In this document: positions 9,202-17,619 of the stretch, in pieces
How positions within the stretch are numbered: the stretch's first letter is position 1
Layout of the letters: each line of letters begins with the position of its first letter
Assembly: GCA_963678205.1 (NCBI GenBank)
Contig: OY782760.1
Span: forward strand, 1,736,001 to 1,800,000
Reading direction: 5' to 3'
DNA length: 64,000 nucleotides
DNA from: G963556115 sp963678205
GTDB lineage: Bacteria > Planctomycetota > SZUA-567
Notes under the pieces: model-generated
Told to the model about the DNA's origin: nothing
The model's input: only the letters and a program-made list of their open reading frames with translations
The model's database searches: none
Program-made: the position numbers and the translations under genes

Positions 9202-9711
9202 ATGAAATATTGTCTTTTCCTGTTCAGTATTATTTTTTTTAGTGTGACTCTTGTCATGGCTAATGAAGGGACTACCCAAGAGTCTCTGGATATTTCTAAT
9301 ATCAAGGTGGGGTGCTGGGTGGAATATCATATTGCTATAGAGGATGGAATCAATGAAAAACTTGTGTTCAACTGTTTTATAAAGTTATATGGCGTCAATG
9401 GTAATATGCTGGATTTTGAGTATAAAGTTGATGGTATTGGTAAAAGAATTCAAATATCAAGAAATGATTTTCCATTATTAAAACTTGTGCCAAAAATTAA
9501 CAGGGCTACAAGTTATAAAGAGAGTTCTACTGAGACTGTTGTCTTAGCTGAAATGGAAAACTTTAAGGTAGAGACAACTCATGATATATGGAACTATGAA
9601 AACGGAGTAACTGAAGCCTGGTATTCAAAGAAGGTGCCATTTTCGATGGTTCGAGTTGTATGTAAAGGGTTTAATATGGAATTAAGAGCCTTTTCGTGGG
9701 CGGAGGAGTAG
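9202..9711 (+). CDS. Small exported protein of unknown function
   Basis: I do not recognise this 169-residue protein. It begins with a signal peptide (MKYCLFLFSIIFFSVTLVMA, cleavage likely before NEG). The mature part is beta-rich in character (VGCWVEYHIAIEDG, NMLDFEYKVDG), with no metal site or catalytic motif. The ATG at 9202 is chosen because it begins the signal peptide; the frame is open further upstream, and an ATG at 9184 is possible. Its stop lies 5 bases before the hisH start, and its last codons carry the hisH ribosome site, so the two are co-transcribed. Confidence 0.55.
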   Translation: MKYCLFLFSIIFFSVTLVMANEGTTQESLDISNIKVGCWVEYHIAIEDGINEKLVFNCFIKLYGVNGNMLDFEYKVDGIGKRIQISRNDFPLLKLVPKINRATSYKESSTETVVLAEMENFKVETTHDIWNYENGVTEAWYSKKVPFSMVRVVCKGFNMELRAFSWAEE

Positions 9712-9716
9712 ATATA

Positions 9717-10331
9717 GTGATTGCAATAATAGATTATGAGGCGGGTAACCTCAGAAGTGTGGAGCTTGCCTTAAAACATATTGGTGCGGACTGCATTGTA
9801 ACGCAAGATCCAGAAGTTATTAAATCTGCAGACAAAGTAATTTTTCCAGGTGTCGGGGCAGCTGAAAGCTGCATGGAAAACCTTAAGCGTTTTCGCATGG
9901 ATAAAGCTTTAGTTGATGCGCTTGAGAGTAATAAGAAAGTTCTTGCTATTTGTGTAGGGATGCAGTTGCTTTTTGAAAAGAGTATGGAAGACGGAGGTGT
10001 TGACTGTTTGGGAGTTTTAAAAGGTACAGTTGAACATTTTGAATTTCCAAATGAAGAGCGAGTGAAAATTCCTCATATGGGTTGGAATGAAGTTGATTTT
10101 GTAACTCCTCACCCGGTCTTCAAAAATATTCCTCCTTCTTCTGAATACTACTTTGTACACTCATACTATGTTGAAGGTAATGATATTGAAATCCTTGCTG
10201 GGAAAACAGAGTATGCTGGGAAAGTATTTACCAGTGCTATTGCTAGGGATAATCTTGCCGCTACTCAATTTCACCCTGAAAAGAGTGGTAAAGTAGGGTT
10301 GCAGATACTTAAAAATTTCCTTGATTGGTAG
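9717..10331 (+). CDS. hisH: Imidazole glycerol phosphate synthase, glutaminase subunit HisH
   Basis: HisH hydrolyses glutamine and passes ammonia to HisF, making imidazole glycerol phosphate (histidine pathway) and AICAR. The 204-residue class I amidotransferase has the nucleophile Cys 79 in AICVGMQLLF and the His 186/Glu 188 pair in FHPEKS, so the triad is complete. The GTG start is chosen because it gives the family N-terminus MIAIIDYEAGN and has GGAGGAG 8 bases upstream; an in-frame GTG 21 bases earlier lies in front of that ribosome site. HisF follows after 87 bases. No other his genes are here. Confidence 0.93.
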   Translation: MIAIIDYEAGNLRSVELALKHIGADCIVTQDPEVIKSADKVIFPGVGAAESCMENLKRFRMDKALVDALESNKKVLAICVGMQLLFEKSMEDGGVDCLGVLKGTVEHFEFPNEERVKIPHMGWNEVDFVTPHPVFKNIPPSSEYYFVHSYYVEGNDIEILAGKTEYAGKVFTSAIARDNLAATQFHPEKSGKVGLQILKNFLDW

Positions 10332-10418
10332 ATTACTTAATAATTTGTAATTAGTTTTATGGTAGGTCATAAAATATTTTAATAATAATGTTGACCAGAA
10401 TTAAATTATGAAAGAATA

Positions 10419-11201
10419 ATGATGCTTAGCAAAAGATTGATTGTCTGCCTTGATGTTAGAGATAAAAAGGTAACAAAGGGAATAAAGTTTAAAGGAAATA
10501 TCGATATCGGTGACCCTGTAGAACTTGCAAAGCAGTACTATGATGATGGAGTAGATGAGCTAGTCTTTTACGATATTACCGCTTCTGCCGAAGGAAGGCC
10601 AATAGATATTGAAATGGTGGAGGATGTTGCACAGAACATCTTTATACCATTTTCAGTTGGCGGTGGAATACGCAGTGTAGAGGATATGAGAAGAGCTCTT
10701 CTTGCTGGCGCTGAAAAGATTTCTGTAAATTCCCTTGCAGTAAAAAATCCTGAAATTATTCGTGAAGGCGCAAAAGCGTTTGGGCGGCAGTGTGTCGTAC
10801 TTGGTATGGATGCTAAAAAAGTATCGGTATCTTATGCTATACCGTCTGGTTATGAGATTGTAATTCAGGGTGGTCGTAAGCCTATGGGAATTGATGCGCT
10901 AGCTTGGGCAAAGCAGGCAGAAGAACTTGGAGCAGGTGAAATATGTCTTAATTCAATAGATGCGGACGGAACAAAGCAAGGGTACGAACTTAACCTGACC
11001 CGCATGATAAGTGAAGCTGTATCAATACCTGTTATTGCTAGTGGTGGTGGTGGCACATGTGATCATGTTGTTGACGTTCTTGGAAAGGGTAAAGCTGATG
11101 CTGCTCTTATTGCAAGTATGGTGCATTATGGTGATTACACATGTAGTGGGATTAAAGAATATGTCAGTAGTAAAGGTATTAAAATGAGACAGATTGTTTA
11201 G
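10419..11201 (+). CDS. hisF: Imidazole glycerol phosphate synthase, cyclase subunit HisF
   Basis: This 260-residue TIM barrel is the synthase partner of HisH. The two catalytic aspartates are present, Asp 12 in CLDVRD and Asp 131 in LGMDAKK. The phosphate-binding loops (SVGGGIRS and IASGGGG) and the segments GDPVELAKQYY and EIVIQGGRKPMG are typical. Two adjacent ATG codons (10419 and 10422) could start it. The pairing with hisH is the usual one, but the pair is separated here from the rest of histidine synthesis. Confidence 0.94.
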   Translation: MMLSKRLIVCLDVRDKKVTKGIKFKGNIDIGDPVELAKQYYDDGVDELVFYDITASAEGRPIDIEMVEDVAQNIFIPFSVGGGIRSVEDMRRALLAGAEKISVNSLAVKNPEIIREGAKAFGRQCVVLGMDAKKVSVSYAIPSGYEIVIQGGRKPMGIDALAWAKQAEELGAGEICLNSIDADGTKQGYELNLTRMISEAVSIPVIASGGGGTCDHVVDVLGKGKADAALIASMVHYGDYTCSGIKEYVSSKGIKMRQIV

Positions 11202-11245
11202 TTACAGTTTTTTTAGGCTTAAAATATTATATTGATTTGGAGATT

Positions 11246-12352
11246 ATGGTGAAAAATTATGTAACTACTGTTCATGTATTATTTATTATTTCTTTAGCCA
11301 TAATGTTTACCTCGCCTACATTATATGCTTGTACCGGTCTTTTTTCAAAAGCTGAAGACGGTTCGGTTGTATATGCAAGAACGATGGAATTTGGGCTTGA
11401 CCTTAATTCTAAAGTTTTGGCAGTTGCAAAGGGACATAAATATATAGGATCAACTCCTACTGGTAAAGATGGTGCTGAATGGGAATCAAAATATAATATT
11501 TTAGGGATGAATTTCTTTAATAGTGATTTTGTTGCTGATGGAATTAATGAAGAAGGTCTACAGGCAGGTGGATTCTATTTCGCTGGGCAGTGTAAATATC
11601 AAGATTTTTCAGAAGATTGCAAAGGTAGAGCGATTGCGCCCGAAGAGTTTATGACATGGGCTTTGAGTAATTTTAAAAGTGTTAAAGAGGTTGAAGCACA
11701 TTATAAAGATATTGTATTAGTAAATACTGTCAATAAAAATATCAATACAGTTTTTCCTATACATTATCTTTTTGTTGATAAATCTGGGGATTCGCTAGTT
11801 ATAGAATTTTTAGAGAGTGGAATAGCTGTTCAGAAAAATCCTGTAGGGGTTTTTACAAATAATCCAGAATTTAGCTGGCACTTGACCAACTTACGGACTT
11901 ATGTTGGCTTAAGCCCTGAAAATGTTAAGTCAAAAAATATTAATGGTTATGATGTTGTTCCATTTGGTCAGGGAACGGGAATGAAAGGGCTTCCAGGTGA
12001 TATTACATCACCTTCTCGCTTTATACGAGGTGTCTATAAATTAGCTTCTGTAACACCTTTCAAAGATGCCGAAGATGGTCTAAATAAAGTTATAAGGGCT
12101 ATTAAATATTTCTATATTTCAAAAGGAAATGTAGTTGAGGCGGAAAAAGGTAATAGAATTCTTGAGTATACTCAATATGAGTTATATAAGAATTTGAATG
12201 ATTTTGTTATGTATGTTGATTTTTATGATAATGTAAATATAAAAAAAGTAGATGGCAATAAAATTGATTTTTCAAAGGCTGAAGTACAGCTTATAAATTT
12301 TGATGAAGGACAGTTATTTGAAGATATTACAGATAAAATGGTAGTGAAGTAA
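11246..12352 (+). CDS. Exported choloylglycine hydrolase / penicillin V acylase family amidase
   Basis: Members of this N-terminal-nucleophile family cleave amide bonds of conjugated bile salts, penicillin V or acyl-homoserine lactones. A signal peptide ends directly before Cys 29 (from this ATG) in LYACTGLFSK, so cleavage would free the nucleophile Cys. The next signature is YARTMEFG, with the conserved Arg; the acidic position has Glu where bile salt hydrolases have Asp. TNNPEFSWHLTNL matches the family's Asn region. Export fits the Gram-negative penicillin-acylase-like cluster rather than cytoplasmic bile salt hydrolases. The substrate is unknown. The gene stands alone between hisF and iorA. 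The start could also be the GTG three bases later. Confidence 0.82.
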   Translation: MVKNYVTTVHVLFIISLAIMFTSPTLYACTGLFSKAEDGSVVYARTMEFGLDLNSKVLAVAKGHKYIGSTPTGKDGAEWESKYNILGMNFFNSDFVADGINEEGLQAGGFYFAGQCKYQDFSEDCKGRAIAPEEFMTWALSNFKSVKEVEAHYKDIVLVNTVNKNINTVFPIHYLFVDKSGDSLVIEFLESGIAVQKNPVGVFTNNPEFSWHLTNLRTYVGLSPENVKSKNINGYDVVPFGQGTGMKGLPGDITSPSRFIRGVYKLASVTPFKDAEDGLNKVIRAIKYFYISKGNVVEAEKGNRILEYTQYELYKNLNDFVMYVDFYDNVNIKKVDGNKIDFSKAEVQLINFDEGQLFEDITDKMVVK

Positions 12353-12455
12353 TTGTGTTATTATATAAATTTTAGCGGTTATATAGATGGGTGTTAGTCA
12401 AGTTATGTTTACTAATGATCGGTAATACATCAGCTTGTAGAGAGAAAAGGAGAGG

Positions 12456-14210
12456 ATGTTGAAAGAGTTACTTTCTGGAAATCAGGCGATTGCTAGAGGA
12501 GCGTGGGAAGCAGGCGTTAAGCTTGCTGCAGGTTACCCAGGTACTCCTTCTACGGAGATTCTTGAGAACATAGTACAGTATAAGTCTGATCTACATTGTG
12601 AGTGGGCTCCTAATGAAAAAGTAGCGTTTGAGGTCGCTGTAGGAGCTAGTTTTGCTGGAGCAAGAGCAATTGTAACTATGAAACATGTAGGGCTAAATGT
12701 AGCTGCAGACCCACTGATGACATTTGCTATGAGTGGTGCTGTCGGTGGAATGCTTATTGTCGTAGCTGATGACCCTGGGATGCATTCTTCTCAAAATGAG
12801 CAGGATTCAAGGAACTGGGGGGCTTTTGCAAAGATTCCTATACTTGAGCCAGCTGATTCTCAGGAAGCAAAGGACTTTGTTAAAGTTGGCTTGGAGCTTT
12901 CAGAAAAATTTGAAACCCCTGTAATTTTAAGAACATGTACTAGGATTTCTCACTCTCGCTCGCTTGTTGAACTGAAGGATAGAGTGGAATCTTCTAAACC
13001 AGTTGAGTTTAAAAAAGATCCGCCTCGTTATGTGGCTATTCCTGCATGGGCTCGTAAAATGAGAGTAAAGGTTGAGCAGAGGCTTTACAAACTTATTGCT
13101 GAGGCTGAAAAGAATCCGATTAATAGGCTTGAGCTAAATAATAAAGACCTAGGTATTATTGCTTCAAGTGCTACTTATCAGTATGTAAAGGATATTTTTG
13201 GTGATGCTAGTGTTCTTAAGCTTGGTATGTCATATCCGTTGCCAGAAGGTAAAATCAGAGAATTCGCTGGAGCAGTTAAAGAGCTTTTAGTTATTGAGGA
13301 GCTTGATTCTTTAATCGAAAATCAGGTAAAGGCGTGGGGAATTAAATGTCGTGGTCGTGATATTGTTCCAGGAATAGGAGAACATACACCGGGTAGAATT
13401 AGAGAAATTAAAGCGCGACTTAATGAGCAGAAAGTAATACTACCTACTCCAGTAGCTGAAAGTGCAGATCTGCCTCCACGCCCACCTGTATTGTGTCCTG
13501 GGTGTCCGCATCGTGGTACTTTTACAGCTCTTAAAAAATTCGATGTAGCTGTTATGGGAGATATCGGATGTTATAGTCTTGGTACACTTCCTCCTCTTTC
13601 TAGTCTTGATTCAATTTTATGTATGGGTGGATCTGTTCCTATGGCGCATGGTATGCAAAAAGTAGGAGAAAAAAAATATTGTGTCGGTATTCTTGGTGAT
13701 TCTACATTCTTCCATTCTGGTATGACAGGAATAGCAAATACATCTTATAATAAAGGTAGTTCTACTACAATTGTTGTAGATAATCGTATTACTGCTATGA
13801 CCGGGCATCAGGATCATCCTGGTACTGGTAAAACACTCGAAGGAGAGGAAACTCAGGAGCTTTCTATAGAAGCTATTGCTAAAGCGTGTGGTTACAAACG
13901 TGTCCGAACAGCAAATCCGTATAATATGAAAGAAATGGATTCTGTGCTCAAGGAAGAGCTTGAATCAGATGATGCGTCTCTTGTTGTTGTAAAAGCTGTG
14001 TGTCCACTTTATGCTAAAAAGCTTATTGGACCTAAACAGGAAATAAATCAAGATGAATGCGTGAATTGCAAAGCATGTCTAAAGATTGGTTGTCCTGCAA
14101 TTGAGTCAAAAGATGGTCAGAAACCTACAATTAATCCTTTACTTTGTTGGGGGTGTGGCTTGTGTACTCAGATTTGTCCTAAAGGTGCGATCAAAGCGAA
14201 AGCTAAATAA
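12456..14210 (+). CDS. iorA: Indolepyruvate ferredoxin oxidoreductase, alpha subunit
   Basis: IorA with IorB oxidatively decarboxylates aryl pyruvates (from Trp, Phe, Tyr) to aryl-acetyl-CoA with ferredoxin as acceptor. The 584-residue protein begins LLSGNQAIARGAWEAG...AAGYPGTPSTEI, typical of the family. The thiamine-diphosphate region is near 350-440 (CPGCPHRGTF, VMGDIGCYSLG). The C-terminus holds two 4Fe-4S motifs, CVNCKACLKIGC (about 535-546) and CWGCGLCTQICP (from 564). The enzyme is oxygen-sensitive in known cases and typical of anaerobes. It can also run in reverse to assimilate aryl acids. iorB follows 59 bases on. Confidence 0.94.
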   Translation: MLKELLSGNQAIARGAWEAGVKLAAGYPGTPSTEILENIVQYKSDLHCEWAPNEKVAFEVAVGASFAGARAIVTMKHVGLNVAADPLMTFAMSGAVGGMLIVVADDPGMHSSQNEQDSRNWGAFAKIPILEPADSQEAKDFVKVGLELSEKFETPVILRTCTRISHSRSLVELKDRVESSKPVEFKKDPPRYVAIPAWARKMRVKVEQRLYKLIAEAEKNPINRLELNNKDLGIIASSATYQYVKDIFGDASVLKLGMSYPLPEGKIREFAGAVKELLVIEELDSLIENQVKAWGIKCRGRDIVPGIGEHTPGRIREIKARLNEQKVILPTPVAESADLPPRPPVLCPGCPHRGTFTALKKFDVAVMGDIGCYSLGTLPPLSSLDSILCMGGSVPMAHGMQKVGEKKYCVGILGDSTFFHSGMTGIANTSYNKGSSTTIVVDNRITAMTGHQDHPGTGKTLEGEETQELSIEAIAKACGYKRVRTANPYNMKEMDSVLKEELESDDASLVVVKAVCPLYAKKLIGPKQEINQDECVNCKACLKIGCPAIESKDGQKPTINPLLCWGCGLCTQICPKGAIKAKAK

Positions 14211-14269
14211 CTGTGTTAGTTGAGTGTATAATAATATAATTAAATATTGATATCTGGAGTACATATAAA

Positions 14270-14845
14270 ATGAGTGATACAACTAGTGTGGTACTTGTTG
14301 GTGTAGGGGGGCAGGGGATTCTCCTTGCGAGTGAGATTCTGGCTCAGGCAGCAATGCTTGCAGGCTATGACGTTAAGACCAATGAAGTGCATGGAATGGC
14401 ACAGCGCGGAGGGTCTGTAATGGCGCAGGTTCGTTATGGACGTAAGGTGTACAGTCCGCTTATTGAAGAGGGCACTGCGGTTGCTCTTGCTTCACTTGAG
14501 CAAATTGAGGGGCTAAGAGCTGCTCACTATTTAAAAGAAGGCGGTTTGGCTGTTGTTAGTTCTCAGCAGGTTGTGCCTGTTACAGTGAGTTCGGGAGTTG
14601 CGGAATATCCTGGTGACGCTGCTGAGAGAGTTGCAAAAGTTTTTTCAAATCTTAAAGTTGTCGATGCAGCTTCGATTGCGGCTGAGGCAGGTAACTCTAA
14701 AGCAGCTAATGTAGCAGTAATTGGTGCGTTATCAAATGGTCTTGAATTTGACGAAGAACTTTGGATTCAGGCTATAAAAAAATCAGTAAAGGCTTCTTTT
14801 ATTGATTTAAATATTGAAGTATTTAAGAAGGCTCGTGCATTGTGA
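14270..14845 (+). CDS. iorB: Indolepyruvate ferredoxin oxidoreductase, beta subunit
   Basis: This 191-residue gamma-type subunit of 2-oxoacid:ferredoxin oxidoreductases begins with the nucleotide-binding-like motif VVLVGVGGQGILLASEIL. NEVHGMAQRGGSV is the conserved segment that contacts the CoA/TPP site. Length and order (A then B) match other IorAB pairs. A GGAG ribosome site precedes it and a strong terminator follows, so iorAB form a closed transcription unit. Confidence 0.93.
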   Translation: MSDTTSVVLVGVGGQGILLASEILAQAAMLAGYDVKTNEVHGMAQRGGSVMAQVRYGRKVYSPLIEEGTAVALASLEQIEGLRAAHYLKEGGLAVVSSQQVVPVTVSSGVAEYPGDAAERVAKVFSNLKVVDAASIAAEAGNSKAANVAVIGALSNGLEFDEELWIQAIKKSVKASFIDLNIEVFKKARAL

Positions 14846-14881
14846 CATTTTTGTCATATAAGTGATTTTAGTATTTAACAG

Positions 14882-14913
14882 GTAGCTCTTCGTAATGAAG
14901 GGCTACTTTTTTT
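14882..14913 (+). terminator. Intrinsic terminator after iorAB
   Basis: A hairpin with arms GTAGCTCTTC and GAAGGGCTAC (one wobble pair) is followed directly by eight T residues. Confidence 0.85.
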
Positions 14914-15318
14914 GTCACTTTTTAGACTAATAAAGTTGAAAAATGTTTTTATTGTAAATACTAATTATTTCTTTCTTTATAACCTATTTATATTAAAATT
15001 GTTATAGACTTGAATATTTGTTTTTATTAGGAATATAAAGTTTATACAACTTAATTAATTAAGGGAAAAGAACTATTTCAGTGCTAATTTTATGAAATAA
15101 GCAGAGGAAATTAGATTTTACTTCTTTTTTTTTAGAGAATAATCTGACATTTTAAGCAGGAGTTACAAAAAAGTAATGTAGTATTGTTGTTAATATACAT
15201 AAATGTATTAATATCAATATTTTCAATATAATTAAAATTTTGATTTTGATGGAATTAATAATTATAAGTAGTTGATAAATAATATGTTGAGTTGTTTTAG
15301 CGCTTTTTGATTAAAAAC
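14914..15318. other. Long AT-rich gap before amt
   Basis: About 400 bases between the iorAB terminator and the amt promoter area hold only A/T-rich sequence. I see no gene, tRNA or recognisable repeat. Confidence 0.5.
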
Positions 15319-15334
15319 TGGAACACCAATTGTT
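15319..15334 (+). promoter_or_regulatory. Possible sigma-54-type promoter for amt
   Basis: TGGAAC at 15319-15324 and TTGTT at 15330-15334 give GG and GT dinucleotides ten bases apart, close to the sigma-54 pattern TGGCAC-N5-TTGC, about 100 bases before the amt start. The -12 element is imperfect (GT for GC). Nitrogen-regulated amt genes often use sigma-54. No sigma-54 activator gene is in the window. Confidence 0.35.
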
Positions 15335-15432
15335 TTAGGTAGTACTGTAAGTTATTTATATTATATTGAAATGCGGTTTAGGTTTAATTGTATTTTTGCT
15401 TTCTGTTCCGATTATTTAAAAGGAGAATCGAT

Positions 15433-16776
15433 ATGTTTGAAGCAAACAGGAAAGTAAGTGTAAAGGCAGGTATGCTTGCGGTATTGGGCGCCCTGGCTTT
15501 AGGGGGAAGTGCATTTGCTGGTGATGAGCCAACTGCAGCTGATGTGCAGACTAATCTTGATATTGTTTGGACTGCTATTGCAGCGTTTCTGGTTTTCTTC
15601 ATGCAGCCAGGTTTTGCTCTAGTAGAAGCTGGTTTTACTCGTGCTAAAAATGCTTGTAATATCATTATGAAAAACTTGATGGATTTTTCTATCGGAACTT
15701 TGGCTTGGTGGGCAATAGGTTTTGCTCTGATGTTCGGAATGGGAAGTGACTACTTTGCTGGTGGATCTCACTTCTTCGCGACAGACTTCTCTGATGGCTC
15801 ATCTTTAAACTGGACGTTCTTTATTTTCCAGTGTGTGTTTGCAGGTACTGCGGCTACAATTGTATCAGGTGCTATGGCTGAAAGAACTAAATTTGCAAGT
15901 TACTTGCTCTATAGTGTATTTATTTGTGGGTTGATTTATCCTATTAGTGGTCACTGGTTCTGGGGTGGTCTATTTGGCGGATCTGAAGGTTATTCTGGCG
16001 GCTTTATGGCGCAAATGGGATTCTTAGATTTTGCTGGTTCTACAGTTGTACATAGTTGTGGTGCATGGCTTGCACTTGCTGGTGCTATAACTCTTGGTGC
16101 TCGTACAGGTAAGTATGGTCCAGATGGTAAGAGCAAGGCTATTCAGGGGCATAATATTCCACTGGCTGCTTTAGGTGTATTTATACTATGGTTTGGTTGG
16201 TTTGGGTTCAACCCTGGTTCTACAACTGCAGGTAATGCTTCTCTTGGTTATATAGCTGTTACGACTAATCTTTCTGCTGCTGCTGGTGCTATTGCTGCTA
16301 TGTTTGCAGGTTGGATAAGATTTGGTAAGCCTGATGTTTCAATGAGTCTTAACGGCGTTCTTGCAGGTCTAGTTGCTATTACTGCTGGTTGTGATTGCGT
16401 AAGCTTTGGTGGTGCCGTTGTTATTGGTCTTGTTGCTGGTGTACTAGTAGTAATCGCTGTTGAATTTATTGATAAGGTTCTCAAAATTGATGATCCTGTT
16501 GGTGCTGTAAGTGTTCACGGTATATGTGGGGCATGGGGTACTATTGGGCTAAGTTTCTTCCATAATGATGCATCATTTGGTGAACTTATTGGAACTCAGC
16601 TTATAGGTGTTGCTGTAATGTTTGTTTGGGCTTTCGGTTGTGGTATGGTTCTATTCAACATTCTCAAAGCGACTATTGGACTTAGAACTTCTCGTGAAGA
16701 GGAACTGCGCGGTCTTGATATTGCAGAGCATGGTAATGAAGCTTATACTGGATTCCAGATCTTTACAAATATCTAA
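15433..16776 (+). CDS. amt: Ammonium transporter Amt
   Basis: Amt forms a trimeric ammonium channel in the inner membrane. The 447-residue protein has a cleavable signal sequence (LAVLGALALGGSAFA), followed by about eleven membrane helices. Conserved pore segments include MQPGFALVEAGFTRAKN, the first pore His in TVVHSCGAW, and the second in SVHGICGAWGTIG. The ATG is chosen because AGGAG stands just upstream and the signal peptide begins there. The gene is followed by a P-II protein gene, as in most bacteria, and a P-II protein usually plugs this channel when nitrogen is sufficient. Confidence 0.95.
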   Translation: MFEANRKVSVKAGMLAVLGALALGGSAFAGDEPTAADVQTNLDIVWTAIAAFLVFFMQPGFALVEAGFTRAKNACNIIMKNLMDFSIGTLAWWAIGFALMFGMGSDYFAGGSHFFATDFSDGSSLNWTFFIFQCVFAGTAATIVSGAMAERTKFASYLLYSVFICGLIYPISGHWFWGGLFGGSEGYSGGFMAQMGFLDFAGSTVVHSCGAWLALAGAITLGARTGKYGPDGKSKAIQGHNIPLAALGVFILWFGWFGFNPGSTTAGNASLGYIAVTTNLSAAAGAIAAMFAGWIRFGKPDVSMSLNGVLAGLVAITAGCDCVSFGGAVVIGLVAGVLVVIAVEFIDKVLKIDDPVGAVSVHGICGAWGTIGLSFFHNDASFGELIGTQLIGVAVMFVWAFGCGMVLFNILKATIGLRTSREEELRGLDIAEHGNEAYTGFQIFTNI

Positions 16777-16792
16777 TTAGTATGCATTCCTT

Positions 16793-16855
16793 CAAAAGCG
16801 GGCTCCAACCTACACTACACATAATTGTTGCAAATTCACTAGGTGTCCGCTTTTG
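16793..16855. repeat. Long-range inverted repeat between amt and glnK
   Basis: CAAAAGCGG at 16793-16801 is perfectly mirrored by CCGCTTTTG at 16847-16855, with a 45-base loop that offers an inner CCT/AGG extension. It lies just after the amt stop. There is no long T run, so it may stabilise the amt transcript, act as a partial terminator, or bind a regulator. Confidence 0.5.
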
Positions 16856-16952
16856 ATTTACAAAATAAATTGATTAATTATATATTAGAGAAAATTTGAG
16901 CGTTGATTATAATATCTTAAATATCTCGTAAAATTTAACGAAAGGAATAGTT

Positions 16953-17294
16953 ATGAAGTTAATTATAGCTTATATTCAACCAGAAAGGTTGAACGATGTA
17001 AAGCAGAAGCTTTATGCTGCTGAAGTTACTAAGATGTCTGTAACCAATGCCTTGGGATGTGGTCAGCAAGGTGGTTATCACGAGTCTTACCGTGGTGTTG
17101 ATATTGAAGTAAACCTTTTGAAAAAGGTACGTCTTGAAATTGCAGTAACATCTGATTATGTTGAAAAAACCATCAATGCAATTATTGAGGGGGCTCGTAC
17201 AGGAAATATCGGAGATGGTAAGATTTTTGTGACAAGTCTTGAAGAATGTTACCGTATTAGAACTGGTGAAAAAGGTGAAGATGCAGTTGGCTAA
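16953..17294 (+). CDS. glnK: P-II nitrogen regulatory protein (GlnK type), T-loop without Tyr 51
   Basis: The 113-residue protein aligns without gaps to GlnB/GlnK: MKLIIAYIQP, T-loop GGYHESYRGVDIEV, the ATP-site GDGKIFV with Lys 90, and RIRTGE near the end. P-II proteins read ATP/ADP and 2-oxoglutarate and control Amt, glutamine synthetase or transcription factors. Tyr 46 (YRG) is kept, but position 51, the uridylylation site in enterics, is Ile. Control by uridylylation at that site is therefore excluded; ligand binding alone probably operates. It follows amt and has a good GAAAGGAA ribosome site. Confidence 0.93.
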   Translation: MKLIIAYIQPERLNDVKQKLYAAEVTKMSVTNALGCGQQGGYHESYRGVDIEVNLLKKVRLEIAVTSDYVEKTINAIIEGARTGNIGDGKIFVTSLEECYRIRTGEKGEDAVG

Positions 17295-17320
17295 TTCCTT
17301 AGACTAAATTAATTTTCATG

Positions 17321-17344
17321 GCGACTCTGATTGTTCAGAGTCGC
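17321..17344 (+). terminator. Hairpin after glnK
   Basis: A perfect 10-base stem (GCGACTCTGA / TCAGAGTCGC) closes a 4-base loop 27 bases after the glnK stop. The following T run is weak, so termination may be factor-assisted. Confidence 0.7.
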
Positions 17345-17459
17345 TTCTGACGATTATAGGGGACGCTAAGCTACTATTTTGTAGATGAAACTAATTTGTT
17401 GTTAATTTATTTCTAGCTTGTCTAGTTTTTTAAGAAGGTAAAATAAAAATATAAACCAT

Positions 17460-17479
17460 CTTGGAAAATTGCCGGCTTT
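17460..17479 (+). promoter_or_regulatory. Weak sigma-54-like site before glnN
   Basis: TTGG and GC are exactly ten bases apart in CTTGGAAAATTGCCGGCTTT, about 140 bases upstream of glnN. The flanking bases do not match TGGCAC/TTGC well. I give it only because amt has a similar candidate. Confidence 0.2.
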
Positions 17480-17619
17480 GTGATATAAATTAGACATGTG
17501 AGTAGAAAATAATGGGGTTTTGTCTGCAGTAAATAACTTATACAATATATTTTGTAATTCGATTTTTATAAAATGAAAATTGGTTTAATTTGATACTGTT
17601 TTATAGGAGAAATGAAATA

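Noticed and set aside
11237..11245. TTG as start of the choloylglycine-hydrolase-family gene
   Set aside because: It overlaps the GGAG that serves as ribosome site for the ATG at 11246.
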